A stretch of DNA of 64,000 bases, from assembly GCF_023078495.1 (NCBI RefSeq), contig NZ_CP095742.1, positions 3,782,001 through 3,846,000 on the forward strand, written 5' to 3'. Of the stretch, positions 1 through 9,025 are shown piece after piece; position 1 is the stretch's first letter; every line of letters starts with the position of its first letter. This DNA comes from Luteibacter aegosomatissinici. GTDB lineage: Bacteria > Pseudomonadota > Gammaproteobacteria > Xanthomonadales > Rhodanobacteraceae. The position numbers and the translations under genes were made by a program. The notes beneath the pieces are model-generated. The model had not been told where the DNA came from. It saw nothing but the letters and a program-made list of their open reading frames with translations, and ran no database searches.

Positions 1-51
1 GCGATCCTCGCGCGACGGCAGATCGCGAAAGGGTCGCAGGCCGCGAGACAC
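1..51 (-). CDS. possible 5' end of a gene leaving the window
   Basis: An open frame on the minus strand starts at a GTG (51-49) and runs off the left edge. The 17 visible codons read MSRGLRPFRDLPSREDR and use mostly G or C in the third position, like the neighbouring genes. It would be the gene downstream of dapE. A second open frame begins at an ATG at 59-57 but gives a less protein-like, Cys/Ala-rich peptide. No family can be named from so few residues. Confidence 0.3.
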   Translation of the reverse strand, partial: MSRGLRPFRDLPSREDR

Positions 52-96
52 GCGGCCATGCGGATGGGGCTCTACCCTGTGAAGGGCTCGCGCTCG

Positions 97-1230
97 CTAC
101 GGCGTGAGCATGCGCTGACAGATCAATGCGTAGAGGTCTGGCAGCCGCTGCAGGTCGGCGATGGACACGCACTCATCCACTTTGTGGATCGTCGCATTCA
201 CCGGTCCCAGCTCAATCACTTCGGCCCCCATGGGCGCGATGAAGCGGCCATCGCTCGTGCCGCCGCCCGTGCTCTGCTCAGGATCCAGCCCGCAAAGCTC
301 GCGGCACACGGCCGCGACGACGTCCCGTAACCGGCCGCCCGGCGTGGCCAGGAAGGGATGTCCGGACAAATGCCAATCCGCGGTGTAGTCCACCCCGTGT
401 GCCGACAACAGGGCCTCGGCGCGTGTGCGCAGCCCATCGGCCGTGCTGGCTGTGGAGAAACGCCAGTTCACCAGCGCGACCAGATCGCCGGGGATCACGT
501 TGTTGGCGCCCGTACCGGCGTTGATGTTCGAGACCTGGAACGACGTGGGCGGAAAATCGCCATTGCCCTCATCCCAGCGCTCGGCCGCGAGTGCGGCAAG
601 GGCGGGAGCGAACGTGTGGATCGGATTCCTTGCCTTCTCCGGGTAAGCCACGTGGCCCTGGATACCGCGCACCGTGATCGTGGCCGATAGCGACCCACGG
701 CGTCCCACACGGATCAGGTCGCCCAGCCGCGCCTTCGCCGAGGGCTCGCCGACCACGCAATAATCAATGCGCTGGCCGGTGGCCTCGAAATGGGCGACCA
801 CCTCGCGGACACCATGCAACGCCACGCCCTCCTCGTCGGAGGTCAACAACAGGCCGACGGTGCCCGCGTGATCGGGGTGCGTGCCTACGAATCGCTCCAG
901 CGCCACGACCATCGCTGCCACGGAGCCTTTCATATCCGCCGCGCCGCGACCGTAGAGCATGCCGTCGCGCTCGGTGGGGACGAACGGCGGCGTGGCCCAG
1001 TGCTCTTCCGGGCCGCTCGGTACGACATCCGTGTGGCCCAGGAAGGCGAGCACGGGCCCTTCCGTGCCGTGCGTGGCCCACAGGTTATCGACATCGCCGA
1101 AGCGCAGGTGCTCGATGCGGAAGCCGAGCGCCGCGAGGCGCCCGGCGATCAGCGGCAGGCAGCCGGCATCCTCGGGCGTCACGGAACGACGGGCGATCAG
1201 GTCACGGGTGAGCTCGAGGACATCGGACAT
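97..1230 (-). CDS. dapE: succinyl-diaminopimelate desuccinylase DapE
   Basis: Cleaves N-succinyl-LL-diaminopimelate to LL-diaminopimelate and succinate, in the succinylase branch of lysine and peptidoglycan precursor synthesis in the cytoplasm. The 377-residue protein has the usual DapE length. It shows M20-family dizinc signatures: [11 protein letters not shown] with His66, [10 protein letters not shown] with the bridging Asp99, and TSDEEG with the catalytic and metal-binding Glu133/Glu134. The ATG at 1230 is preferred over an upstream in-frame start because the protein then begins [11 protein letters not shown], as in the family, and the ATG lies one base after the stop of the ArsC-like gene (TGA-C-ATG). 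It is the last gene of a map-glnD-dapD-yffB-dapE run, and dapD acts in the same pathway. Stop is TAG. Confidence 0.95.
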   Translation of the reverse strand: MSDVLELTRDLIARRSVTPEDAGCLPLIAGRLAALGFRIEHLRFGDVDNLWATHGTEGPVLAFLGHTDVVPSGPEEHWATPPFVPTERDGMLYGRGAADMKGSVAAMVVALERFVGTHPDHAGTVGLLLTSDEEGVALHGVREVVAHFEATGQRIDYCVVGEPSAKARLGDLIRVGRRGSLSATITVRGIQGHVAYPEKARNPIHTFAPALAALAAERWDEGNGDFPPTSFQVSNINAGTGANNVIPGDLVALVNWRFSTASTADGLRTRAEALLSAHGVDYTADWHLSGHPFLATPGGRLRDVVAAVCRELCGLDPEQSTGGGTSDGRFIAPMGAEVIELGPVNATIHKVDECVSIADLQRLPDLYALICQRMLTP

Positions 1231-1231
1231 G

Positions 1232-1585
1232 TCAGGCACCGAAGCGCTTCTTGTAGGCGTTGTCCGTAAAGCCCACGGCGACATCGTCACCATGGACCAG
1301 CACCGGCCGCTTGATGAGTGCGGGGTATTCCTTCAGCAACAGGGTCCACTCCGGGTCGGTGCGTGGATCCTTACGCTGGGGCAGGAGCGTGCGCCAGGTC
1401 GTGGACGCCTTGTTGACCAGCTTCTCCCAGCCGCCCACCTTTTCCGACCACGCCTTCAGCGTGCCCGGCGGCACCGGGTTGGCGCGGTAATCCACGAACG
1501 TGTACTCGACACCGAAGCGATCGAGCCAGTTACGCGCCTTCTTGCAGGTATCGCAGGTGGGCAACCCGTAGATCGTGACTGCCAT
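1232..1585 (-). CDS. yffB: ArsC-family reductase, YffB/Spx-like
   Basis: A 117-residue thioredoxin-fold protein of the ArsC/Spx family. The N-terminus [17 protein letters not shown] carries a CxxC (Cys11, Cys14) at the first helix. The length and the [12 protein letters not shown] start match the YffB subgroup, often annotated as arsenate reductase although its substrate is not established. It lies between dapD (5 bases upstream) and dapE (1 base downstream), so it is probably cotranscribed with lysine pathway genes; no ars genes are nearby, which argues against arsenate detoxification. The ATG at 1585 is chosen over a GTG at 1597, which would overlap the dapD stop. Confidence 0.85.
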   Translation of the reverse strand: MAVTIYGLPTCDTCKKARNWLDRFGVEYTFVDYRANPVPPGTLKAWSEKVGGWEKLVNKASTTWRTLLPQRKDPRTDPEWTLLLKEYPALIKRPVLVHGDDVAVGFTDNAYKKRFGA

Positions 1586-1589
1586 GGTG

Positions 1590-2417
1590 TCAGTCACCGC
1601 TGCGCAGCAGTTCGTTGATACCGGTCTTGGAACGGGTCTTCTCGTCCACCTGCTTCACGATGATCGCGGCGTACAGGCTATGGCTGCCATCCTTCGCGGG
1701 CAGGCTGCCCGCGACGACCACGCTGCCGGCCGGCACGCGGCCGTAGCTGATTTCGCCGGTGGCGCGGTTGTAGATACGGGTGGACTGGCCGAGGAACACC
1801 CCCATGCCGATCACCGAGCCCTTCTCGACGATCACACCCTCGACCACTTCGGAGCGGGCGCCGATGAAGCAATTGTCTTCAATGATGGTGGGGTTGGCCT
1901 GCAGCGGCTCGAGCACGCCACCGATGCCGACGCCGCCGGACAGGTGCACGCCCGCGCCGATCTGCGCGCACGAACCGACGGTGGCCCAGGTATCGACCAT
2001 GGTGCCAGCGCCGACATAGGCGCCGATATTGGTGTAGCTCGGCATCAGCACGGCATCTTTCGCGATATGTGCGCCGCGGCGCACCAGCGCACCCGGTACG
2101 ACACGGGCACCGAGGTTCGCGTATTCGGTCGCGTCGCCATCGGTGAAACGCAGCGGCACCTTGTCGAAGGCGCTGGACGGGCCGCCATCCATGACGCGAT
2201 TGCCGTTCATGCGGAAGTACAGCAACACGGCCTTCTTCAGCCACGCATGGGTGACCCAGCCACCCTTGCCATCCGGCTCGGCCACGCGGCGCTCACCGGA
2301 TTCAAGCAGGTTGAGCACCTGGTCGACGGTGTCGCGCAAGCCGCTTTCAATTTCGGACTGGGTCAGGTCAGCGCGACGCTCAAAGGCGTCTTCGATCACG
2401 GATTCAAGCGTTTGCAT
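1590..2417 (-). CDS. dapD: tetrahydrodipicolinate N-succinyltransferase DapD
   Basis: Transfers succinyl from succinyl-CoA to tetrahydrodipicolinate, giving N-succinyl-2-amino-6-ketopimelate in lysine/DAP synthesis; works as a trimer. The 275 residues comprise an N-terminal helical part ([19 protein letters not shown]) and a left-handed beta-helix with hexapeptide repeats (for example [20 protein letters not shown]), plus the [18 protein letters not shown] block of the family. Start 2417 aligns with the E. coli start (274 residues); an ATG two codons earlier (2423) is also possible. The gene begins inside the 3' end of glnD, overlapping it by 14 bases in another frame, so translation is probably coupled. 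Confidence 0.95.
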   Translation of the reverse strand: MQTLESVIEDAFERRADLTQSEIESGLRDTVDQVLNLLESGERRVAEPDGKGGWVTHAWLKKAVLLYFRMNGNRVMDGGPSSAFDKVPLRFTDGDATEYANLGARVVPGALVRRGAHIAKDAVLMPSYTNIGAYVGAGTMVDTWATVGSCAQIGAGVHLSGGVGIGGVLEPLQANPTIIEDNCFIGARSEVVEGVIVEKGSVIGMGVFLGQSTRIYNRATGEISYGRVPAGSVVVAGSLPAKDGSHSLYAAIIVKQVDEKTRSKTGINELLRSGD

Positions 2418-5061
2418 TTGCATCAAGGGTAGTCCTGGGGGTTTCGAAACCGATGTGGCGCAGCAGGCACTCGCGCAGGATCTCCTGCCGCTCGGGCGAT
2501 AACGGCGCGTTGCTTCGGTCGGTGAGCTGGAAGAAGTCTTCGACGCGCTCGCCGAACGTGGCGATACGCGCATCATGCACGCGCACCTCCGCTTCGGCCA
2601 GCGCCTGCGACACCGCCGCCAGCAGGCCGGGGCGGTCGGTACACACGAGCGATAGCTGCGTGCGTTCGCCGATGGGATGGAACGCGATGCGCGGCGGCAT
2701 CTGGAAATGCCGCAGGTGGCGGGAAATGCCCCGTTTGGGCGCACTGTGCCCTTCGGGGTGGTCCAGCGCGCGCATGAGGCGCAAGCGCAGTTCCTCGGCT
2801 CGCTGCAGCGTCGCCGGCGCCTGGGTATCCGATTCCAGAAGGAGGAATGTATCCAGCGCCATGCCCGTGTTCGAGACCAGGATGCGCGCTTCGACAACGG
2901 AGAAGCGCAGCCGGTCGAGCACCGCCGTCACAGTGGCGAACAAGCCGTCACGATCGGGGGTGTATACAAAGAGTTCCGTGCTGCCACGGACCGAGAAGGG
3001 GTGCACCTCCACCAACGGGGTGGCCCCGCCAGCACGAAGGATCGCCGCCGTTTGCCACGCTACCTGCTCGGGCCGGTGGCGCAGGAAACTCAGGTCAGGG
3101 AATTCCGCCCATACCCTGGCGATGTCATCCGCGGCGAAATGCTCGGCCACCAGCATGCCCAGCGCGCGCTCCCGGCATTCGCGTACACGCGAACCGGCGA
3201 TCGTGGCGTGGCTTACATCGCTGCGCAGGGCGAAACGCGTGGCGGTGTACAAGTCGGCCAGCAGTCGGTCTTTCCAGGCATTCCACAGCTTGGGGCTGGT
3301 ACCGATGATGTCCGCGATGGTCAGCAGGTACAGGTGGTCCAGGTGCTCCCAGTCGCCGACGACGCTCGCGAAGCGGTGGACGACGTCAGGGTCGGTGATG
3401 TCCTGTCGCTGCGCTGTCGTGCTCATGAGCAGGTGCTGGCGAACGAGCCACGCCACCAGTTCCACCTGTTCCTCGGGAAGCCCGAGGCGCGTGCAAAATG
3501 CGCGGGCGTCTTCTTCGCCAAGCGCGGAATGATCGCCACCACGGCCCTTGGCGATATCGTGGAACAGCGCCGCAAGCAGCATGAGTTCCGGGCGTTCGAT
3601 ATGCGGCCAGATCTCGCAGCCAACGGGGAAATCGCGCCGGGCGGCGGGATCGGCAAAGCGCGCCACGTTACGCAGCACGCGCAAGGTGTGCTCATCCACC
3701 GTGTATACGTGGAACAAGTCGTACTGCATGCGCCCCACCACCTTGCCGAACGCAGGCAGGATGGCGGCGAGAAGGCCATGGCGATTCATGCGCCAAAGCG
3801 CGTCGACGGCGGGCGCGCCACGGCGCAGCAGCGCCAGGAAGGCATCCAGCACGGCCTGGTCATCGGCCAACCCTTCGCCGTGCAGCGATACCGCGTGTTG
3901 TATGCGCCGCATGGTTTCCGCCGTGAACCCGGTGATGCCGGGCTCGTCGAGGCGGGCGATAAAGATTTCGACCAGCGCGGCCGGCCTGCGCACGAACAGG
4001 TGGGGGTTACGCAACGCGATGCGCGCGCCGTAGCGTACGTAGTCGCTGCCCACCGGTTCCGGTTCGGTGGTTGGGTCAAGCATTTCCTCGAAGCGCTCGA
4101 CCAGCTGCGTGCCGGATCGTTCGATCTGCGTCGCGGCGCGATAGTAGCCCTGCATGAACTGCTCGACGCCGAGGTTCTTTGCGTGCTCGTCCTCAAACCC
4201 CAACCGCTCGGCCAGGGCGCGCTGGTAATCGAACAGCAGCCGCTCTTCCGCCCGACCTGCCTCCAGGTGCAGCGCGTACCGATAACGGCGCAACGTGGCC
4301 TCGGCTCGGCTGAGCTTCGCGGCTTCCACCGGCTCAAGCAGCCCCTCGGCGACCATCGCATCGAAGTCCGGTGCGTTGGCGAGGCGGCGGCCCAGCCAGC
4401 GCAGGGCATCCAGGGTGCGCAGCCCGCCAGGGCCATCTTTCAGGTTCGGCTCCAGGTTCTGCGCGGTGTCGTCGTAGCGGGCGTGGCGTGCATCGCGCTC
4501 GGCCAGGCGCGCGGCCAGGTAGTCACGTGGCGGCCACAGGGCAGGATCATCGAGGATGCCGCGCATCTGCTCGGCGAGGATGGGCCAGCCCGCTAGGCGC
4601 CGGCCATCCAGCAAGCTGGTGAACACACTGGCGTCGCGGGCGGCCAGCTCACGACACTGCTCCACCGTGCGTACCGCATGGCCTGGTTTCAGGCCGATAT
4701 CCCATAGGCATGCGAAGAAGTGCTCCAGCGCCCGGTACAGGGCTGGCGAGCTCTCGCCCACCATGGCCAGGAGATCCACGTCGGAACACGGGAAGAGCAT
4801 GCCGCGACCGAAGCCGCCAACCGCGAACAGGGCGGCGGCGGCCATATCGCCCAGGCACGCGCCCCAGGTGTGCACGACCACCTTTTCAACGATTTCGGCC
4901 CGGCGCCGGGCCAGGGCGGAGGCATCTTCACCTTCGCGGAAGGCGGTATCCAGTGCGCGATCGGCATCGCCGAGCAACTGGCGCAACGAGCGGCGTGCTT
5001 CGGGCGAGACACCCGAACGCGGTACGACGGCGGGCAGGCGTGGAAGCGGGGGAAGCGTCAC
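2404..5061 (-). CDS. glnD: bifunctional PII uridylyltransferase/uridylyl-removing enzyme GlnD
   Basis: Senses glutamine and uridylylates or deuridylylates the PII proteins GlnB/GlnK, setting nitrogen assimilation. The 885-residue protein has all expected domains in order: a nucleotidyltransferase domain with [17 protein letters not shown] (Asp94 and Asp96 as metal ligands), a linker and GlnD PII-uridylyltransferase domain, an HD phosphohydrolase domain with [13 protein letters not shown] near residue 500, and two C-terminal ACT domains (roughly 690-770 and 805-885) that bind glutamine. Both activities look intact. It follows map by 66 bases and overlaps dapD by 14 bases. Confidence 0.95.
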   Translation of the reverse strand: MTLPPLPRLPAVVPRSGVSPEARRSLRQLLGDADRALDTAFREGEDASALARRRAEIVEKVVVHTWGACLGDMAAAALFAVGGFGRGMLFPCSDVDLLAMVGESSPALYRALEHFFACLWDIGLKPGHAVRTVEQCRELAARDASVFTSLLDGRRLAGWPILAEQMRGILDDPALWPPRDYLAARLAERDARHARYDDTAQNLEPNLKDGPGGLRTLDALRWLGRRLANAPDFDAMVAEGLLEPVEAAKLSRAEATLRRYRYALHLEAGRAEERLLFDYQRALAERLGFEDEHAKNLGVEQFMQGYYRAATQIERSGTQLVERFEEMLDPTTEPEPVGSDYVRYGARIALRNPHLFVRRPAALVEIFIARLDEPGITGFTAETMRRIQHAVSLHGEGLADDQAVLDAFLALLRRGAPAVDALWRMNRHGLLAAILPAFGKVVGRMQYDLFHVYTVDEHTLRVLRNVARFADPAARRDFPVGCEIWPHIERPELMLLAALFHDIAKGRGGDHSALGEEDARAFCTRLGLPEEQVELVAWLVRQHLLMSTTAQRQDITDPDVVHRFASVVGDWEHLDHLYLLTIADIIGTSPKLWNAWKDRLLADLYTATRFALRSDVSHATIAGSRVRECRERALGMLVAEHFAADDIARVWAEFPDLSFLRHRPEQVAWQTAAILRAGGATPLVEVHPFSVRGSTELFVYTPDRDGLFATVTAVLDRLRFSVVEARILVSNTGMALDTFLLLESDTQAPATLQRAEELRLRLMRALDHPEGHSAPKRGISRHLRHFQMPPRIAFHPIGERTQLSLVCTDRPGLLAAVSQALAEAEVRVHDARIATFGERVEDFFQLTDRSNAPLSPERQEILRECLLRHIGFETPRTTLDANANA

Positions 5062-5127
5062 GTCGGGGCCCCTTGGCGCGTGTTTGGGCGCCCACGCGCC
5101 GCCGGGGCGCTGTGGGCGCGGGGATCG

Positions 5128-5895
5128 TCAGGCGGCGTCCGGCCAGGGTGTCAGGATCTCAAAGCCATCTTCCGTGACGGCCACGGTGTGCTCCCACTGG
5201 GCCGAGAGCGAGTGGTCCTTGGTGACCACCGTCCAGCCGTCGGGCAATGACTTGGTATGCGGCTTGCCGGCATTGATCATCGGCTCGACCGTGAAGGTCA
5301 TGCCCGGCTTGAGCTCAAGGCCCGTGCCGGAGCGGCCGTAATGCAGCACCTGGGGCTCATCGTGATAGACCTTGCCGATGCCGTGGCCGCAATACTCGCG
5401 CACCACCGAGAACCCCGCTGCCTCGGCGTGCTTCTGGATCGCCGCGCCAACGTCACCCAGGGTCGCACCGGGCTTCACGGCCTCGATGCCCTTCATCATG
5501 GCCTCGTAGGTGGTATCCACCAGGCGCTTCGCCAGCACGCTGGGCGTGCCCACGAAGTACATGCGGCTGGTATCGCCGTGCCAGCCATCCTTGATGACCG
5601 TGACATCGATATTGATGATGTCGCCGTCCTTCAGGACCTTCGTATCGGTCGGAATACCGTGGCAGATCACATGGTTGACCGAGGTGCACACGGTTTTCGG
5701 GAAGCCCCGGTAGCCAACGTTCGCCGGAATGGCCTTCTGCACGTTCACGATGTGATCGTGGGCCAGGCGGTCCAGTTCCTCGGTGGTGACGCCCGGCTTG
5801 ACATGGGGCACCAGCATGGCCAGGACTTCGGCGGCCAGGCGGCCGGCCTCGCGCATGGCCTGGATCTCTTCGGGGGTCTTCGGTACGACTGCCAT
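5128..5895 (-). CDS. map: methionine aminopeptidase type I
   Basis: Removes the initiator methionine from nascent proteins. The 255-residue protein has the type Ia length without N-terminal extension. All five metal ligands are visible in context: Asp in DIINIDVTVI, Asp in GWHGDTSRMYF, His in YCGHGIGKVYHDEP, Glu in MTFTVEPMIN and Glu in WEHTVAVTEDG. The ATG at 5895 follows a purine-rich stretch (AGAGAGAT) and gives MAVVPKTPEEI; frames upstream are not family-like. It is transcribed divergently from rpsB, a common arrangement, and is the first gene of the minus-strand run towards dapE. Confidence 0.95.
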   Translation of the reverse strand: MAVVPKTPEEIQAMREAGRLAAEVLAMLVPHVKPGVTTEELDRLAHDHIVNVQKAIPANVGYRGFPKTVCTSVNHVICHGIPTDTKVLKDGDIINIDVTVIKDGWHGDTSRMYFVGTPSVLAKRLVDTTYEAMMKGIEAVKPGATLGDVGAAIQKHAEAAGFSVVREYCGHGIGKVYHDEPQVLHYGRSGTGLELKPGMTFTVEPMINAGKPHTKSLPDGWTVVTKDHSLSAQWEHTVAVTEDGFEILTPWPDAA

Positions 5896-5981
5896 GGTAT
5901 CTCTCTCTTTTTCCTTTGCCCTCAGGGGGATGGGCCTACCACCCACGTGGCGGCGCCCCCGGCGGATTTCCAGCCCCACGC

Positions 5982-6011
5982 TTGCGGTGCGCGGTGGCCA
6001 GAGGCTACAAT
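5982..6011 (+). promoter_or_regulatory. putative rpsB promoter
   Basis: TTGCGG at 5982-5987 and TACAAT at 6006-6011 are separated by 18 bases, a good match to a sigma70 promoter in otherwise GC-rich DNA. It would start an rpsB-tsf transcript with a long leader. Confidence 0.55.
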
Positions 6012-6141
6012 TAGCGAGTTTTGCTGCCCGGCGAAGCCACCTATGCGTGGCCACGGGAGCGAAACGACAGCGCGATTGTAACCGCACGACGCCACCATTG
6101 GCCCGGCGCAAGGCAATCGCTTTTAACGCCACACACGCATC

Positions 6142-6263
6142 GGCACCGCCTTCGGGGTGCCCTGTCCCGCCATCGACGAGCGAAAGGCTCCGTGGCAAGG
6201 ACCGGGTCGAAGCCGGGGATGCGTGGAGGTCCCAACCCCCATAGAACCGCCCCAGAGCGGTTC
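6142..6263 (+). promoter_or_regulatory. rpsB mRNA leader with hairpins, likely S2 autoregulation
   Basis: Two perfect stems are visible in the leader: GGCACC/GGTGCC at 6142-6147 and 6156-6161, and GAACCGC/GCGGTTC at 6244-6250 and 6257-6263. The second ends three bases before the AGGAG ribosome binding site at 6267. In gammaproteobacteria S2 is known to repress its own mRNA through a structured leader; that this leader works the same way is an inference from position and structure. Confidence 0.45.
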
Positions 6264-6278
6264 ACCAGGAGTAATTCC

Positions 6279-7136
6279 ATGGCACAAGTCACCATGCGCG
6301 AGATGCTGGAAGCCGGCGTCCATTTCGGCCACCAGACCCGCTACTGGAACCCCAAGATGGCTCCGTACATCTTCGGCGCCCGCGGCAAGATCCACATCAT
6401 CAACCTCGAGAAGACCCTCCCGCTCTTCAACGACGCGATGAACTTCCTCTCGGGCCTGGCCCAGAAGGGCGGCACCATCCTGTTCGTCGGCACCAAGCGT
6501 TCGGCCCGCGAAGCCCTGGCTGAAGAAGCCGGCCGCGCCAACCAGCCGTTCGTCACCGCCCGCTGGCTCGGCGGCATGCTGACCAACTTCCGCACCGTGA
6601 AGCAGTCGGTTGCCCGCCTGAAGGAACTCGAAGCCGCCGAAACCGACGGTTCGTTCGATCGCCTGGTCAAGCACGAAGTGCTGGCCCGCCGCCGTGAGCG
6701 CGAGAAGCTGCAGAACTCGCTCGGCGGCATCAAGGACATGAACCGCCTGCCGGACGCGCTGTTCATCGTGGACATCGGCCACGAAGACATCGCCGTGCAG
6801 GAAGCCCGCAAGCTGGGCATCCCGGTGGTCGCCGTTGTCGATACCAACTACGACCCGGCCCTCGTCGACTACGCCATCCCGGGTAACGACGACGCCATCC
6901 GCGCCATCCAGCTCTACGCCCGTGCCGCTGCCGATTCCATCCTGGAAGGCAAGGCCGCCGCTCCGCAGCACGCCGCCCGCGGCGATGCCAACGAGTTCGT
7001 CGAACTGGACGAGGAAGGCAACCCGGTCGCAAAGGACGAAGCCCCGCGTGGCGAGCGTCGCAACGACCGCGGCCCGGCCAAGAAGGGTGCACCGCGTCGC
7101 GAAGGCGGCCGTGACGGTGGTCGTGGCCGCGCGTAA
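6279..7136 (+). CDS. rpsB: 30S ribosomal protein S2, with long C-terminal tail
   Basis: Component of the small ribosomal subunit. The start [21 protein letters not shown] follows a strong AGGAG at 6267 and is typical of S2. The core is complete, including the FVGTKR and TNFRTVKQS blocks and [10 protein letters not shown] near the end of the fold. The protein has 285 residues against about 241 in E. coli. The extra C-terminus is a low-complexity, acidic then Arg/Gly/Lys-rich tail ([12 protein letters not shown], later GRDGGRGRA), probably disordered. tsf follows after 84 bases, the classic rpsB-tsf pair. Confidence 0.97.
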   Translation: MAQVTMREMLEAGVHFGHQTRYWNPKMAPYIFGARGKIHIINLEKTLPLFNDAMNFLSGLAQKGGTILFVGTKRSAREALAEEAGRANQPFVTARWLGGMLTNFRTVKQSVARLKELEAAETDGSFDRLVKHEVLARRREREKLQNSLGGIKDMNRLPDALFIVDIGHEDIAVQEARKLGIPVVAVVDTNYDPALVDYAIPGNDDAIRAIQLYARAAADSILEGKAAAPQHAARGDANEFVELDEEGNPVAKDEAPRGERRNDRGPAKKGAPRREGGRDGGRGRA

Positions 7137-7220
7137 GCGCCCCACCCCGTAGCTCGCTCTTCCGCTTTACCCGCGCCGCGGCACCTGCCGCGGCGCACTT
7201 CAAAACTTTGAGGAATTACC

Positions 7221-8099
7221 ATGGCTGAGATCACCGCAAGCCTCGTCAAGGATCTGCGTGAGCGTTCCGGCGTCGGCATGATGGAGTGCAAGAAGGCACT
7301 CGTCGAGAACAACGGCGATATCGAAGCGGCAATGGAAGCGCTGCGCAAGAGCGGCGCCGCCAAGGCTGACAAGAAGGCCGACCGCGTGGCCGCTGAAGGC
7401 CTCATCGCCGTCGCCCAGAAGGCTGGCGTTGCCGTCCTGGTCGAAGTGAACAGCGAAACCGACTTCTCGTCGCGCAACGAGCAGTTCATCCAGTTCACAA
7501 AGGATGTCGCCAACGTCGCCCTCGAGACCGGCGCCAAGGATATCGACACGCTGAAGGCCGCCAAGCTCGGCGACTCCACCGTGGAAGATGCCGCCAAGGC
7601 CCTCACGCTCACCATCGGTGAGAAGTTCGACGTGCGCCGCATGGCCCGCATCGAAAACGACGGCCCGATCGGCGCGTACTCGCACGGCGGCCGCATTGGC
7701 GTGCTGGTGTCGCTCAAGGGCGGCTCGGAAGAGCTGGCCAAGGGTATCGCCATGCACGTGGCCGCGATGAACCCCAAGTTCATCAAGGTCGAAGACGTCC
7801 CGGCTGATTTCCTCGAGAAGGAAAAGGAAATCGAGCTGTCGAAGATGTCGGACAAGGAAAAGCAGAAGCCGGCGGAAATCCTCGAGAAGATCGTTTCGGG
7901 CAAGGTCAACAAGATCCTGGCCGACGTGACCCTCGTGGGCCAGGCTTACGTGATCGACACCGACCTGACCGTCGCCGAAGTCCTGAAGAAGGGCGGCGCC
8001 GAGATCGTGGCTGTCGAGCGCCTGGCCGTTGGCGAAGGCATCGAGAAGGTGGTGGACGATTTCGCCGCCGAAGTGATGAAGCAGGCGGGCTTGGCGTAA
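7221..8099 (+). CDS. tsf: translation elongation factor Ts
   Basis: Nucleotide exchange factor for EF-Tu. The 292 residues show the N-terminal UBA-like domain with [19 protein letters not shown] and the EF-Tu contacting block [12 protein letters not shown], followed by both core subdomains. It begins with a clear AGGA before the ATG. The gene ends 25 bases before a strong intrinsic terminator, so the rpsB-tsf transcript stops here rather than continuing into pyrH. Confidence 0.97.
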   Translation: MAEITASLVKDLRERSGVGMMECKKALVENNGDIEAAMEALRKSGAAKADKKADRVAAEGLIAVAQKAGVAVLVEVNSETDFSSRNEQFIQFTKDVANVALETGAKDIDTLKAAKLGDSTVEDAAKALTLTIGEKFDVRRMARIENDGPIGAYSHGGRIGVLVSLKGGSEELAKGIAMHVAAMNPKFIKVEDVPADFLEKEKEIELSKMSDKEKQKPAEILEKIVSGKVNKILADVTLVGQAYVIDTDLTVAEVLKKGGAEIVAVERLAVGEGIEKVVDDFAAEVMKQAGLA

Positions 8100-8124
8100 G
8101 CCACCCCACCCCGCTGACGAAAAA

Positions 8125-8151
8125 GGCCGCGAGCAATCGCGGCCTTTTTTT
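8125..8151 (+). terminator. Rho-independent terminator after tsf
   Basis: A perfect 8-bp stem GGCCGCGA/TCGCGGCC with a GCAA loop (8125-8144) is followed by seven T residues. Four A residues precede it, so it could also act weakly on the opposite strand. Confidence 0.95.
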
Positions 8152-8155
8152 ATGC

Positions 8156-8410
8156 GGTTCTTTCGCTGGCGCGAATGCATGTGTTGAGCGGCATCCGCCG
8201 CCTCGCGCTGGTGGTGTTGAGGCCGAGAGCCGTCGGTGCCCACCCTCGCGTCGATGCTGCGGCTACGCCGCCATGTCTTTGATTCGCGCACAAGGTGCGC
8301 TCCTACAACCGCCGCCCCGTTAGCGAGCCATGGGCCAGCCCGATGTAAGGCTGGCCTACGGCCGCTCTCTTGTGCGGAACTCGCCTCGAGGGTGGGCACC
8401 GACGGCTCTC
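8156..8410 (+). repeat. inverted repeat arm 1 (255 bp), contains a 186-bp TIR element
   Basis: This block matches the reverse complement of 9026-9280 over its full 255 bp with only scattered differences. Inside it, 8225-8410 is bounded by a perfect 24-bp terminal inverted repeat (8225-8248 and 8387-8410). The interior contains a GTAG-headed REP-like hairpin (8286-8306, GCTCCTAC orientation). Short translated stretches across it are frames through the repeat, not genes. No transposase is present, so it resembles a MITE or compound REP. Confidence 0.85.
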
Positions 8411-8464
8411 TTCACCCATGAGGTGGCGTGCCGGCGAGCTCGCATCTTATGCCGCCACGCCCTT

Positions 8465-8559
8465 GTAGGAGGTCACCCTGTGGCCGACAGCTTTTCGCGA
8501 TACCGCCGCAGGGCTTGGGTGCTCGGCGTAAAGATGTCGCCCACAGGGTGGGCTCCTAC
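8465..8559. repeat. REP pair (BIME-like), GTAGGAG head
   Basis: Inverted pair running from GTAGGAGGTCACCCTGTGG on the left to CCCACAGGGTGGGCTCCTAC on the right, about 95 bp. It closely resembles the pairs at 47338-47431 and 61715-61810, sharing the GATGTCGCCCACAGGGTGGG half. It lies between the two 255-bp arms. Confidence 0.8.
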
Positions 8560-8653
8560 ACGGGGTACCGCGATTTGCGGAACGGATGCGCCATGCTCGT
8601 GCAGGCGCGTGCTTGCACGCGATCAGCCGGCGCAGCGATGACGCCGTAACCCA

Positions 8654-8785
8654 TCACTGCGCGACAGCTACCACAGTCGCCGGCAGGTGCGCCGGGCTGG
8701 CCATGACAAACGAGCCCATCGCCGACACGCAGGTCAGCACGGCGGCAACGAAGAAGGACTTGAGCAGGAAGGTTTCAGCTTTCAT
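8654..8785 (-). CDS. small secreted or membrane peptide, 43 aa
   Basis: A short frame with ATG at 8785, preceded by a CGGAG ribosome binding site (CACGGAGCATCGCC before the ATG), ends with TGA at 8654. The peptide starts MKAETFLLKSFFVAAVLTCV and continues SAMGSFVMASPAHLPATVVAVAQ. Lys residues before a 20-residue hydrophobic stretch and a possible AxA-like cleavage region near VMAS look like a signal peptide or a single membrane anchor. Codons are G/C-rich in the third position. It sits alone between the inverted-repeat arms, on the strand opposite to tsf and pyrH. No family recognised. Chance ORF is possible; the signal-peptide shape plus ribosome binding site are the support. Confidence 0.5.
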   Translation of the reverse strand: MKAETFLLKSFFVAAVLTCVSAMGSFVMASPAHLPATVVAVAQ

Positions 8786-9025
8786 GGCGATGCTCCGTGA
8801 GGTGGATCAGGTGGGGCCAGGCCCCGTTGCCCAAGACGTTGCATCCGCCGTGCCAACCCAAACCACAACCCACAAACGGCGCCACGACGCCGTTTCCGCC
8901 GATCCACGCCACACAACCACGCCTGTCCGCGGACGAAGCCGCTGTCCGCTCATACCTGTCCGAACGCACCAATCTGCCCGCAGACAACGCCGCGGCTCTC
9001 CCACCACTCAACCTCATGAGTCAAA
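8786..9025 (-). promoter_or_regulatory. upstream region of the 43-aa peptide with CTGTCCG repeats
   Basis: Between the peptide start and repeat arm 2 the plus strand carries three CTGTCC(G) motifs (8923, 8942, 8956), one forming the palindrome GTCCGCGGAC at 8925-8934. A perfect 8-bp stem AAACGGCG/CGCCGTTT spans 8874-8895, and a GGGGCCAGGCCCC inverted repeat lies at about 8813-8825, just before the ribosome binding site. These could be operator and leader structures; their role is unknown. Confidence 0.35.

Larger units (their letters stand above)
5896..6278. promoter_or_regulatory. map/rpsB divergent intergenic region
   Basis: A 383-base gene-free stretch between two divergent genes. It holds a sigma70-like promoter towards rpsB, listed separately, and an rpsB leader of about 260 nt with two clear hairpins. 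No convincing ORF was found. The map promoter must also lie here, but no good -35/-10 pair stands out on the minus strand. Confidence 0.6.

Noticed and set aside
1232-1585. arsenate resistance gene
   Set aside because: ArsC fold and CxxC are present, but there is no arsR or arsB nearby and the gene lies within a lysine-biosynthesis run; the YffB-type label is safer.
2677-4596. 639-codon open frame antisense to glnD
   Set aside because: glnD on the other strand has all catalytic motifs; the antisense product has no family features.
7200-8399. long minus-strand frame over tsf and repeat arm 1
   Set aside because: Part is antisense to tsf and part runs through the 255-bp repeat; a similar peptide from 8586-9251 arises only because the other arm contains the same repeat.
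8464-8560. CRISPR-like repeat
   Set aside because: The repeated GTAGGAG units are inverted pairs scattered through the window, not regularly spaced direct repeats with spacers; they are REP elements.
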